Source of the DNA: Opitutia bacterium
Lineage (GTDB): Bacteria; Verrucomicrobiota; Verrucomicrobiia; Opitutales; Opitutaceae
DNA length: 64,000 nt
Assembly: GCA_947474365.1 (NCBI GenBank)
Contig: CANJIU010000032.1
Span: 1 to 64,000, forward strand
Reading direction: 5' to 3'
Shown here: piece after piece, positions 52,183 to 61,641 of the stretch
Layout of the letters: every line of letters begins with the position of its first letter
Position numbering within the stretch: position 1 is the stretch's first letter
The notes under the pieces: model-generated
What the model saw: the letters and a program-made list of their open reading frames with translations, nothing else
Database searches by the model: none
What the model was told of the DNA's origin: nothing
Position numbers and translations under genes: made by a program

Positions 52183-53835
52183 TTGAAATCCATCGTCCCG
52201 CTCATCATCGCGCTGCTCGCCGTTACTCCGTCCCAACTGACCGCCGCCGAGACGCCCGGTGGCGAGTTTGCCCTCACCCCCGGGCACGCCGACGCGGTGA
52301 ACCGGCCGCGCCGAATCTTTTGCCAGTATGATTCTGCCTCCTTTGAACCGCCGGAGCTGCTCGGCGGAAACATCAACGCGCTCATGCGCTACCGTTTCGG
52401 CTACGTCGACCAGCCAGGCTCCCAAATCGATGCGATTTGCCTGGATGTCTCCAACGAGGGCGTCGCGCCCTACCGCAGCAAAATTCTTCCGCTGATTCAG
52501 AATCCCGGCCTGCTGAAATGGCACGAGCAGGGCGTGGACTACATCGCCCGGATGGTGGCGGAGACGCACCGGCGGGGGAAAGAGATCTGGTGGAACCATC
52601 GGGTGAACGAGGTGGAGCGCGGCCACGGCGGATTTCGCATCGGCGGCGGCACCGAGATGGAGGAGCGCAACCCGGTAAAGGCGCAACATCCCGACTGGTT
52701 GATCAAGTCGTGGTGGTGGCAGGGTCACTGGAATCTCGCGACCGCGGGTGCGCGCGAACACAAAGTAAACATCCTCCGGGAGGTGGCCGACCTCTATGAC
52801 TTCGACGGCCTGCAGCTCGATTTCGCGCGCCACACCCCGCATCTGCCCCCGGGACACCAGTGGGAGTTGCGCGACGGCATCACGCGCTTCGTGGCGGACG
52901 TGCGCGCGATGCTGCTGGCCCGCGGCGCCGCCCGCGGTCGGCCTTTCCTGCTCGCGGTACGCATCCCGGAAAACCTCGAGGGCTGCCGCACCGACGGCTA
53001 TGACGTAGAGACTTGGATACACCGCAACCTGGTCGACCTCCTGGTGCTGGGCACCCGCACCATGCGGGTAGATGTCCCGGCGTTTCGGCGGCTCGCGGCC
53101 GGGAAGAACATCAAACTGGTCCCCAGTTTCGACGGCTGGCACGCGACCGACGGATATCAGATTCAACCCATCGAGTTTCTCCGCGGCGTGTTCGGCAATT
53201 TCTGGGCGCAGGGTGCGGACAGCGTCGGCACGTTCAACTGGGCCGCCGGCTCCCCCGCGCTTGCCGCCGAAATCGGCGCCAAGCCAGGTCCGGTTCCGCA
53301 GGAGCGTGCAAACTCCGAGATCGGCGCTCCCGCCACGATGCGCGACCTCCCCCGTTTTTATGCAACGGAGCGGCGCGGCGGCTACCCGAATGGCGAGGGC
53401 TATTTCTCGCAAAACCTCCAAGCCCCGTTGCCGGCCAGCCTGCGCAACGACGGCACAGCGATCGACCTTCCGCTCTACCTGTGGGACCCTGCTTCCCGGC
53501 CGTTCACGGCCACGTTACGCCTGATCTGCTTTAACCACCTTGCGACCGACCGGCTGGCCGTCGCCTGGAACGGTCAGGCCCTCACTGCGTCGCAGACCGA
53601 CCCGAAGTGGAAGGATCCTGAAATCCATTCACCCGATCCCCAACCGGCTTCGGTGACGCCGTTCACCCTGCTCAAAGATGTGAGCAAGCAACAGCTCACG
53701 CGGATCGATTTCCCCGTCCCGGTCACCGCGCTCGTCGCCGGTGAAAATACGATTCGAATCAGCGTCGCCGAACGCGGCGCTTTCCGGACCGGCCGCTACA
53801 TTCAGGTCGAAAAGCTGGAACTGCACGTCCGCTAA
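52183..53835 (+). CDS. Exported putative TIM-barrel glycoside hydrolase (GHL10-like)
   Basis: 550 residues. Signal peptide (4-21, IVPLIIALLAVTPSQLTA). The body reads as a TIM barrel with AICLDVSNEG, GKEIWWNHRVNEVERG, a likely catalytic strand YDFDGLQLDFARH (with D and D) and VDLLVLGTRTMRVDV; the last 150 residues form a beta-rich domain. It resembles hypothetical glycosyl-hydrolase-like family GHL10 (PF02638) proteins but this match is made by pattern only. Start is a TTG at 52183, with no Shine-Dalgarno. It is divergent from the sigma-FecR operon and 29 bases upstream of a TonB receptor gene, so a co-transcribed hydrolase-receptor pair is likely. Confidence 0.68.
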   Translation: MKSIVPLIIALLAVTPSQLTAAETPGGEFALTPGHADAVNRPRRIFCQYDSASFEPPELLGGNINALMRYRFGYVDQPGSQIDAICLDVSNEGVAPYRSKILPLIQNPGLLKWHEQGVDYIARMVAETHRRGKEIWWNHRVNEVERGHGGFRIGGGTEMEERNPVKAQHPDWLIKSWWWQGHWNLATAGAREHKVNILREVADLYDFDGLQLDFARHTPHLPPGHQWELRDGITRFVADVRAMLLARGAARGRPFLLAVRIPENLEGCRTDGYDVETWIHRNLVDLLVLGTRTMRVDVPAFRRLAAGKNIKLVPSFDGWHATDGYQIQPIEFLRGVFGNFWAQGADSVGTFNWAAGSPALAAEIGAKPGPVPQERANSEIGAPATMRDLPRFYATERRGGYPNGEGYFSQNLQAPLPASLRNDGTAIDLPLYLWDPASRPFTATLRLICFNHLATDRLAVAWNGQALTASQTDPKWKDPEIHSPDPQPASVTPFTLLKDVSKQQLTRIDFPVPVTALVAGENTIRISVAERGAFRTGRYIQVEKLELHVR

Positions 53836-53864
53836 GCGCCACCGCACCCAACTTCGGAGCTCAC

Positions 53865-56800
53865 GTGAAAAACCCCTCGCCACATCCCGTGTCTGATTTT
53901 TCCCTCGCCGTGCCCCAGCGCGCCTGCCTCGTCGCCGCGCTCCTCCTGCTCCCGCTGACCGCCACTGCCCAACGATCCGACGCAACAGCCGCTCCGTCAC
54001 AAGCGAGCGGCGAGGTGATCGAACTTTCCCCGTTCATGGTCGACGCCGGGAAAGACAACGGGTACGCCGCACTGGAGACCACCTCTGGCACTCGCATGCG
54101 CTCGTCGCTGCGCGATATCGCCGCGCCGCTTTCCGTCCTCACGCCCGCGTTTCTGGAGGACCTCGCCGCCACCTCGCCCGCGGACGCACTTATCTTCACG
54201 CCCAGCGTCGACACCGTGGAAGGAGACCCCACTCGAAACAACGGCTTCCTCCGCTTCGGCGACGGTCAGCCGCTCGCGATTCGGGGATTCGTGAACAACG
54301 AGGGCTCTGTCGCCGCGTCGAATGATTACTTCAAGGCATTTGTGCCCACCGACGTTTACAACAACGAACGCATCACCCTTTCCCGCGGGCCCAACTCCCT
54401 CCTCTTCGGCGTCGGCGGAGCGGACGGGGTGATCGAGTCCACCACGAAGCGGGCGCGCTTCGACCAGCGGATCACGCAGCTCCAATTTCGTTACGACACG
54501 TGGGACTCCCGCCGCGTCTCGCTCGACCACAACGAGATCCTTCTCCGGGAAAAGCTCGCACTTCGCCTCAACGCGCTCCTGGACCAGAAGCGCGAGTTCC
54601 GCGACTTCGAGGGCAGCAAGCAAAAGCGCGTCACCCTTGGCATCACGGCTCGGCCGTTCGGCGGAACGAGGATTTCTGTCAACCGCGAGGATTACCGGAT
54701 CGATCGAAACATCGTCCCGCTCACGTGGGCCTACGACAACGGCGCGCTGCTGTGGATCACCAAGGGGCGGCCCACGGTGGACTTTTCACCGACGGCGGCA
54801 GTGACCGCGGCGCAGAAGGCGGTCTTCGATCCCAACGCCGACCTCGGCCAGGTGACGGCGCAATCTCAGATTTACATCCACGGCCTGGGGCTCGCGCAGC
54901 CGATCGTGAACTGGCGGTTTCAGTTCAACCCGACACGGAACACGTTCAACGGAGCACTTGCCACCGACGTGCACTCGAAGGATCCGTTCAAGCTGTTCGG
55001 CATCGCGAAGGAGACGAACTTGCAGGGCGGCACGTGGGATGATCCGTCCGACCAGTCACGGGGTAGCACGACCCAGGCGTTCATCGAGCAACGGATCACG
55101 CGGGACCTCTACGTCGAGCTGGCCGGGAGCTGGATGAGGAACAACCGCAACTTCAGCCCCAGTTCCTTCGATCACGTCACGATCGATCCCAATCGCTTCT
55201 GGGTCGATGGCACCGCCAATCCCGGTTTTCTCCAGCCGTATGGCGAATCGGCCAACAACCAATACCGGGAGTACCGCCAGCAACGTGACTCCTATCGCGC
55301 GACCCTGTGGTACGACCTGGATCTCAGCGCCCGGCATCGCTGGCTCGGCCGTCACAGCATCGGTCTGCTGGCCCAGGACGCGGAAACTACCTCGCGCCAG
55401 GACACGATGCGCTGGCTGAATCGCGCCACCGCCGGACTGACCGGATGGAGCGCCGATCCGCTGAACGCCGTGAATGCACTGACCATCCGCACCTACTTCG
55501 TGGGCGGCAGACCAAATTATCCCGTGCCCGACGCGGCGTTCATCGGCCGGAATCTCGCGGCGCTGAGCACGCAAAAGCAACTCGTCGGAAAGATCCCCGC
55601 CGCGGTCGCGCCGATCGACCTGGTCCTCCGCCCATTCGTGGCGGCAACGAATACGCGCGAGGAAATCAAGTCGTACTCGATCGGCTGGCAGGGGCGGTGG
55701 CTGGAGCGGCGCCTCGTCACGCTCTTTGGCTGGCGACGGGACTACACGGAGAGTTTCGTGGGGCAGCCGCCTTACCGCGAACTGGCGGACCCGTTGGTGC
55801 CGGGTTCGACCGCAAGCGAACTCAACCGCTACTACAGCTACGCCCGCAACGTCCCGTTCAAGTCCACGCCGGAGGTCTCGGTCGCCGCCGACACCAAGAC
55901 GGCGGGCGCGGTGCTGAACGTCTTTCCGTTGCTCGCCCTGACCTACAACAAGTCGGAAAATTTCACGCCCTCGACCAACCCGTCGCAAGTCACCTTCCTC
56001 GGCGAACGGCCCGGCAACCAATCCGGTGATTCGCACGACTACGGCCTCCGTACGTATCTTCTCGACGGTCGAATTTCCGTCGCGCTGAGCCGGTTTTCCA
56101 ACCGCGTAGAAAATCAAATCCGCGGTGGCGGCAGCTACGTCGGCATCAGCCGCGGAATCGTGAACCGTCTGCGCGACAACTATTCCACCGATTCACATTT
56201 CAAGGTCCTCGCCCCCAGCGGACTTTATCCGATCGACCCCGCCCAGACCGTGGCGGATGGCTGGAACTTCGACGCCACCGGCTATGAACTCACCGCCACG
56301 CTCAACCCAAACGCACACTGGCGGGTATCGCTCACCGGCAGCATCAACGAAAACGTGCTCGGCGCGCACCTCCTCGGCCTCGGCAAATACCTCTACACCG
56401 AGCAGCCGTTTCAAGGCCTGGCGACGTGGAAAAAATTCGCCGCCGAGCTGCGCAAGATCGAGGCCGGGCAAGCGTCGTCGTTGTTCGATCTCGATCCCAA
56501 AAACGCCGCCCACCGCCTGCAGGCCGGCACCGACGCACGTTTCCTCGAAACGCAGGCCGTCGGCGCCGAACAGCAATACCTCGACGAACGCGCCCTCGAG
56601 GGCCAGGCGACCAACTGGAGCGGAAAATATGCGGTCAACGCCGTCGCATCGTACGACTTCGATTCGCAGGGGCCGCTCAAGGGATGGTCGGTCGGCGGTA
56701 ATGCCCGCTGGCGCAGTGCCGACACCGCCGGTTATCAGCGAAAACTGAACGCCGCCGGCGTCCCCGAGGGAATCATCGACGTCTCGCGCCCGATCATGGG

Positions 56801-57035
56801 AGAGGACTACTGGGACGCCGGCGCGATGATCCGGTATCAACGAAAACTCCCCCACGGCACCCGGCTGCGACTGCAGGTGAACGTCCAAAATCTTTTTAAC
56901 TGGCAGGACGTCCGTCTCGTGAAGGTGGCGACGGACAGCGAGGGTATTCTCGGCCCGAAGTACGCGCCGGTGGCGCTCAACTACACGTTACGCCGTCCGC
57001 GAAACGTGATGTTCACAACGACGCTGGATTTTTGA
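53865..57035 (+). CDS. TonB-dependent receptor 6
   Basis: 1056 residues. Signal peptide (RACLVAALLLLPLTATAQ), the motif IELSPFMVDAGKDNGY, a plug with SGTRMRSSLRDIAAPLSVL and SRGPNSLLFGVGGADGVI, and a barrel ending PRNVMFTTTLDF. GTG start. There is no STN domain, although the adjacent FecR/ECF pair would normally be signalled by an STN-bearing receptor. It is probably co-transcribed with the GHL10-like gene upstream and the sialidase-like gene downstream (27-base gap). Confidence 0.9.
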   Translation: MKNPSPHPVSDFSLAVPQRACLVAALLLLPLTATAQRSDATAAPSQASGEVIELSPFMVDAGKDNGYAALETTSGTRMRSSLRDIAAPLSVLTPAFLEDLAATSPADALIFTPSVDTVEGDPTRNNGFLRFGDGQPLAIRGFVNNEGSVAASNDYFKAFVPTDVYNNERITLSRGPNSLLFGVGGADGVIESTTKRARFDQRITQLQFRYDTWDSRRVSLDHNEILLREKLALRLNALLDQKREFRDFEGSKQKRVTLGITARPFGGTRISVNREDYRIDRNIVPLTWAYDNGALLWITKGRPTVDFSPTAAVTAAQKAVFDPNADLGQVTAQSQIYIHGLGLAQPIVNWRFQFNPTRNTFNGALATDVHSKDPFKLFGIAKETNLQGGTWDDPSDQSRGSTTQAFIEQRITRDLYVELAGSWMRNNRNFSPSSFDHVTIDPNRFWVDGTANPGFLQPYGESANNQYREYRQQRDSYRATLWYDLDLSARHRWLGRHSIGLLAQDAETTSRQDTMRWLNRATAGLTGWSADPLNAVNALTIRTYFVGGRPNYPVPDAAFIGRNLAALSTQKQLVGKIPAAVAPIDLVLRPFVAATNTREEIKSYSIGWQGRWLERRLVTLFGWRRDYTESFVGQPPYRELADPLVPGSTASELNRYYSYARNVPFKSTPEVSVAADTKTAGAVLNVFPLLALTYNKSENFTPSTNPSQVTFLGERPGNQSGDSHDYGLRTYLLDGRISVALSRFSNRVENQIRGGGSYVGISRGIVNRLRDNYSTDSHFKVLAPSGLYPIDPAQTVADGWNFDATGYELTATLNPNAHWRVSLTGSINENVLGAHLLGLGKYLYTEQPFQGLATWKKFAAELRKIEAGQASSLFDLDPKNAAHRLQAGTDARFLETQAVGAEQQYLDERALEGQATNWSGKYAVNAVASYDFDSQGPLKGWSVGGNARWRSADTAGYQRKLNAAGVPEGIIDVSRPIMGEDYWDAGAMIRYQRKLPHGTRLRLQVNVQNLFNWQDVRLVKVATDSEGILGPKYAPVALNYTLRRPRNVMFTTTLDF

Positions 57036-57061
57036 GTGTTTTTATTTTCACACAGCGCTTC

Positions 57062-58756
57062 ATGATATTTGGTCAGTCACTCCCTCTCGTTATCACGCTC
57101 GGGCTGGCCATCGCGGGCACCGTCGGCCGCGGCGCGGTGTCGTCTCCGCAAGATGCGCCCGTGATCAATTTCAATCCCGGCCCCGACTACGGGCCGGCCG
57201 AACGAAAATACCAGGGCATTCCCACTCTGGAGCGTGCGCCCAACGGCCGACTCTGGGCCGCCTGGTACGCGGGTTCCGTGCAGGAGGATCGGTACAACTA
57301 CGTCGTCGCCGTCACGAGCGCCGACGACGGCAAAACGTGGACCGATCTGAAGATGGTAATCGACCCCGACCAACTGGGGCCGGTCCGCGCTTCCGACCCT
57401 TGCCTTTGGTTGGACCCCGGCGGCCGGCTCTGGCTGTTTTGGTTTCAGAATTCCGACAAAGATGTATCGGCGCCGGTCTTGTACGCGATCACGACGGAAA
57501 ATCCGGGCGACGAACATCCGCGCTGGTCCGCGCCACGGCTCATTGGCGAGGGCATCATGATCAACAAGCCGCTGGTCCTGACAAATGGCGATTGGCTGCT
57601 GCCGACCGCAATCTGGCGCCGGGATCAAAGCTGCCGGGTGCTGGCATCGGTCGATCACGGTTTGAGCTGGCAATTGCGCGGCACCGCCGGGATTCCACGC
57701 CCGGAGGACCGGCAATGCGATGAACCCATGATCGTCGAGCGACGCGACGGCTCCCTTTGGATGTTCGTCCGTACCAACTACGGAATCGGAGAGACGGTTT
57801 CGGCGGATGGCGGGCGCACGTGGACGCCGATCACGCCCTCGGGACTGCCGCACACGCCGACACGTTTCTTTTTCCGGCGGCTGGCCTCCGGCCAACTGCT
57901 GCTCCTGAAGCACGGCCCGCTCACCGGCAAAGCGGTCGGGAGAAAACAACTCCGGGCCTTCCTCTCGGCGGACGACGGAAAATCGTGGCAGGGCGGAATG
58001 ATGATCGACGAACGCGCGTCGTCCTACCCCGACGCGACGCAATCCGCCGACGGCGTCATCCGGGTTATTTACGACCACGACCGGATGGACGCGAAGCACA
58101 TTCTCTTCGCCGCATTTTCCGAGGACGACGTACTGCGAACCAACACCGGAGACGCGATCACCCGGCCGGCCGTGCAGGAGTCGGCCCGATTCAAGGTGCT
58201 GATCAATGCTGCCACCGGCGTAAACACGCGACCATGGTTGAGGGATGGACGATTCCTTAATCCGAAAAGCAACAGGGACGGGGCGACCCTGCTAACCGGT
58301 CCCGCCGCGGTACTGGAGGTCGTCGAGGGGACCGGTGAAATCAAGCGCTTGATCGCGCCGGAAGAATTCCTCGCCCCGCCCTTGGACACTCCCACGGGAC
58401 TTTGCGTGGCCATCCCAGGTCAACGGATCTTCCGCGACCGCCAGAACACCGTTAACGTCGTGCCCGGGGCACTCGCGGGCAAACGCTACGTCCTCGCGGA
58501 CTCCAGCGCGGCGAACGTCATCTGCCGATCCGCCGGCGCGGTGTTTGTTCTGGCCACGAGCCGCGAGCGCAGCAGCGCCAGCGCCGCGGAACGCTTGCTG
58601 GCGAGCGGATTCACGAAAGCGGCGGTGCCCGAGTTCCTGCTCACTCTGGCGGCCGAAAACAAGGCGACGGCGGAGCAACTGACCAACGTTTACCAAAAGT
58701 CCGTGAGCAAGGGAGAACGCATTGAACTGCACGGGCTCGGGGTGATCGTTTTTTGA
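57062..58756 (+). CDS. Exported sialidase-fold (BNR) protein with extra C-terminal domain
   Basis: 564 residues from the ATG at 57062 (signal peptide PLVITLGLAIAGTVGRGA). A TTG at 57032 overlapping the receptor stop is less likely. Propeller Asp boxes SADDGKTW, SADGGRTW and SADDGKSW lie within residues 70-330. After about residue 400 comes a 160-residue region (VLEVVEGTGEIKRL, VVPGALAGKRYVLAD, LASGFTKAAVPEFLL) absent from its paralogue at 49178-50431 and not recognised. Co-transcribed with receptor 6; presumably acts on the same glycan. Confidence 0.84.
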   Translation: MIFGQSLPLVITLGLAIAGTVGRGAVSSPQDAPVINFNPGPDYGPAERKYQGIPTLERAPNGRLWAAWYAGSVQEDRYNYVVAVTSADDGKTWTDLKMVIDPDQLGPVRASDPCLWLDPGGRLWLFWFQNSDKDVSAPVLYAITTENPGDEHPRWSAPRLIGEGIMINKPLVLTNGDWLLPTAIWRRDQSCRVLASVDHGLSWQLRGTAGIPRPEDRQCDEPMIVERRDGSLWMFVRTNYGIGETVSADGGRTWTPITPSGLPHTPTRFFFRRLASGQLLLLKHGPLTGKAVGRKQLRAFLSADDGKSWQGGMMIDERASSYPDATQSADGVIRVIYDHDRMDAKHILFAAFSEDDVLRTNTGDAITRPAVQESARFKVLINAATGVNTRPWLRDGRFLNPKSNRDGATLLTGPAAVLEVVEGTGEIKRLIAPEEFLAPPLDTPTGLCVAIPGQRIFRDRQNTVNVVPGALAGKRYVLADSSAANVICRSAGAVFVLATSRERSSASAAERLLASGFTKAAVPEFLLTLAAENKATAEQLTNVYQKSVSKGERIELHGLGVIVF

Positions 58757-58857
58757 GCACAAAAGTGGGGCAAACGTGTAGGTCAGCCTCCTTTTGCACG
58801 TGCCACCGTCCGCGAGCGCGACGAAGGCCCCGCTGCCAAACTTGTGGCGGTAGTCGC

Positions 58858-60276
58858 TCAGCCTAACGACCCGCCTGTCAGCTCGGACAAATCCACCTCG
58901 CCCGGCACGCCAAACGGCGCGGCGTTGACAGTGCCGATCGCGAGCTGGCCCGCGCGAAGGTCGAGCCGCGGCCAGCCTTGCCGGGCGGGAACATAGAGAT
59001 CCGGATGCGCCACCAGCGCGTGTTGTTGCAGCGCGCGCGGGAATTGCGCGAGGCCGGCGAAATAGTGGTGGCCGTTGCGCTCGACACTCGTGACGCCCAG
59101 CGCCGCCTGCGCCGCGAGATCCTGCAGCGTCGAGATCGGTCCCACATTGCCGAGGTCTTCACCACTCAACACCGCGGGCAGCCCCGCCACTCGCCGCCGG
59201 GCGAGCAGGCCCGCATTGATCACGCTCTTGAATACCCCCTTGCAGTTCTTGTGACTCGTCCCGGCGTACCCCAGCGCGAGCGCCGCCGGCAGACTGCCGA
59301 GTTCCGCATCGCTCTCGTCGATGATGATCGGCGGCCGGTCCGGCCAACCTCGCGCCAATTCCCCGATCCCGTCGGAAAGCGCCACACTGCGGTGCCACGG
59401 CTGCTCAACGTAGAGCAGGTGCGGCCAGAGCGCTCGCAATTCCGGTGCGCCGAGCAGGTCGCGGTAATAGGCGGCGAACGACGCCACGTCGTGAAAGCTC
59501 TCGTTGCCGTCGAGCGAGAACGCGAAGTCGTCGCCGCACTCCGCCGCCAGCACCGCCGCCATCCGTGCCAGCCGATCGCGATCCCGTGCCGACTCGCCGT
59601 TGATTTTGATTTTGAAATGCCGCTGTCCGTAGAAGCGGATTACCTCGTCGAGGGTCTGCGGCAACCCGTCGTCGACGCGTTCGCCCGCGGCGAGATCGCC
59701 GGCGGAAATCGGGTCGGACAACCCGACCGTGTGCCGCGCGAAAATTTCCGCGGGTGGTTGGACCGGCAGAAAATCACGCGGTGTCACGCCTGCGAGCACC
59801 GGCTGGAGCGCGGCGAGATCGAGTCCCAAAATATTTTCCCGCAACGCCGCCGACAATGTCGCACTCCGCGACCGACAGACGGCATGGATGAGCGCACGCT
59901 CCACGAAGGACGTCCCAAAGTTCGAGAGCAGTGGCGGCAATTGCTGGTCCGCCGCCCATGCCGCCTGGGCATCATACAGCTCCCGCCAAAACCCGAAAGC
60001 CGTCGCCGCGCGCAACATCCTGGCGTGGCCGACCGCCGCGCGGATCACGCGGAGCATTTCATCGATCTCATCCGCCAGCCCGCGCTTCGGATCCTTCGTA
60101 AACCACTTCGGCGGGAGCAGGTCCGCCGCGAGTCCCGTCTCCACCCGACCGTCGATTTCAAACGTGAGCCGCAAAATCACCTGCGGCACGTCGGTCATGG
60201 TCGCGATGCCGTACCGGAACGGCATCCGCGCCCGGAGTTCGAGTCGGAAAAGTTCGGCGGAGAGTAATCTGATCAT
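58858..60276 (-). CDS. Enolase-superfamily enzyme (mandelate racemase/muconate lactonising type)
   Basis: 472 residues. Signature residues: K222-I-K224 (FKIKING), metal ligands D256 (FSLDGNES), E291 (YVEQPWHR) and D320-E321 (IIDESDAE), and a Lys in SHKNCKGVFKS (K343/K346). This is the dehydratase/racemase/epimerase arrangement; specificity is unknown. The ATG at 60276 is chosen at the start of homology; the frame is open to 60411. It is the third gene of an operon with another enolase-superfamily gene and a TIM-barrel isomerase. A frame on the opposite strand (58978-60267) is a shadow. Confidence 0.85.
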   Translation of the reverse strand: MIRLLSAELFRLELRARMPFRYGIATMTDVPQVILRLTFEIDGRVETGLAADLLPPKWFTKDPKRGLADEIDEMLRVIRAAVGHARMLRAATAFGFWRELYDAQAAWAADQQLPPLLSNFGTSFVERALIHAVCRSRSATLSAALRENILGLDLAALQPVLAGVTPRDFLPVQPPAEIFARHTVGLSDPISAGDLAAGERVDDGLPQTLDEVIRFYGQRHFKIKINGESARDRDRLARMAAVLAAECGDDFAFSLDGNESFHDVASFAAYYRDLLGAPELRALWPHLLYVEQPWHRSVALSDGIGELARGWPDRPPIIIDESDAELGSLPAALALGYAGTSHKNCKGVFKSVINAGLLARRRVAGLPAVLSGEDLGNVGPISTLQDLAAQAALGVTSVERNGHHYFAGLAQFPRALQQHALVAHPDLYVPARQGWPRLDLRAGQLAIGTVNAAPFGVPGEVDLSELTGGSLG

Positions 60277-60343
60277 ACGTCGTGGGCAGTCGGGGCGGCG
60301 AGCGCCGGCGGGCGGTGTCCTGTTCACTCGCTGGCGCTCGCGG

Positions 60344-61639
60344 CTACAACGTGGAACCAAACATCGCCTCGTAATGCGGCGACGTGGCGAAGATCCCGCC
60401 GCTGCGTGCATAATAATCCGCGTCCAGCTCGAAAACGCCGCGCGTCGTCTTCGCCCACGGTGCCTCCGGCGCGGAATGATAACTGCGCATCGTTTCCCAG
60501 TTCCGATAATTCTGATGGCCGTTGGTCTCGACCAAGCCGAGGCCGAGGCCGGGAAATGCCGCCAGCCGGGCCGCGACGTTCTTGTTCCACTCGACGAGGA
60601 GCGGGCTCACCGTCAGGTCGGCACAGAAACACGGCACGCCGCGTTCGTGCGCCAGCTGCGCAATCTTGAGCGACATCGAAAAGGTCTTCGCGATCGGCTT
60701 CAGCGCGATCGCCTTGTAGCCCATCTGAATTCGGGCGAGCGCATCCTTGTCCGTGTGCGCACTCTCGTCGGCGGCCACTCGCGCCGGAATGTCGCTGATG
60801 TCGATCTCCAACTCCTCGGGAAACGGCTCCTCGATCAGCGCGATCTGATCAAAGGCCCCGATCGCCTTCGTGTGATCGAGCAACCGCAGGAGCGTGTCCT
60901 TGCTCTCGTAGCGGCCGTTGGCGTCGAAATAATAGGGCAGCTTGCCGCTCGCCGTGTAGGGCGTGCGCGCGTGGCCGATCGCCGCATGGATCGCACTGAT
61001 CCGCGCCTTGTCCTTCTCCAGCATCTCGGCCTGCGTCCCGGGCTGGCCGATTTTGATCTTCATGAAAAAATACCCCTGGTCGACCGCGGCCTTCAGCTCG
61101 TCGATGGGAATGCCGTACGCCATCAGCGGGATGCTCGCGACCTTGGCGTGCTTCGTTGCCAGCGCCGGCCGATAGGCCACCGGAATCAAATCGTCAAAGC
61201 GCGTGATGCCGTTCTCCGCCGCATACAACAGCCACGCCGCGAAATCGACGCCGACGAGCGCGTTGAGCGCAAACGTTTCGCGCAATCCCGGGTGTCCGGT
61301 GATTTTTTTCGCGTAGGCAAAGACCTCGTGCCGCGTGGCATCGAGCAACTCGATCGGATTGGAAAAGGTCTGCCCCTTCAGCTGCTGCAACGCCCATTCC
61401 GTCACCGCGTACATCAGCGCATTGCCGCCGCTCTCCGAATGGCCGGCAAACACCTGCGCGTCGCTCCACAACACACCTTGGGTGCAGAGCCCGATGCCGC
61501 GCCGGCTGGCCGCGCTCTCCAAAAACGCCGCGCTCTGCCAGATTTCCGACTGATAGCCGCCCTTGAAGCCAAAGGGGCGGACGAGCGGCTCGCGCTCGAA
61601 GTTGGCGCTGACACGGGAGATCGTGATGGGTTTGGTCAT
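60344..61639 (-). CDS. Enolase-superfamily enzyme (mandelate racemase/muconate lactonising type)
   Basis: 431 residues. K194-I-K196 (FMKIKIG), metal ligands D239 (YYFDANGR), E270-E271 (ALIEEPF) and D291-E292 (AADESAH), and K314/K318 (IALKPIAKT). The N-terminal capping domain is well formed (GFKGGYQSEIWQSAAFLES). It starts two bases downstream of the TIM-barrel stop. Not a close relative of the dipeptide epimerase at 124-1149 or of the neighbour at 58858; the two may act in successive steps on one sugar acid. Confidence 0.87.
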   Translation of the reverse strand: MTKPITISRVSANFEREPLVRPFGFKGGYQSEIWQSAAFLESAASRRGIGLCTQGVLWSDAQVFAGHSESGGNALMYAVTEWALQQLKGQTFSNPIELLDATRHEVFAYAKKITGHPGLRETFALNALVGVDFAAWLLYAAENGITRFDDLIPVAYRPALATKHAKVASIPLMAYGIPIDELKAAVDQGYFFMKIKIGQPGTQAEMLEKDKARISAIHAAIGHARTPYTASGKLPYYFDANGRYESKDTLLRLLDHTKAIGAFDQIALIEEPFPEELEIDISDIPARVAADESAHTDKDALARIQMGYKAIALKPIAKTFSMSLKIAQLAHERGVPCFCADLTVSPLLVEWNKNVAARLAAFPGLGLGLVETNGHQNYRNWETMRSYHSAPEAPWAKTTRGVFELDADYYARSGGIFATSPHYEAMFGSTL

Positions 61640-61641
61640 GC

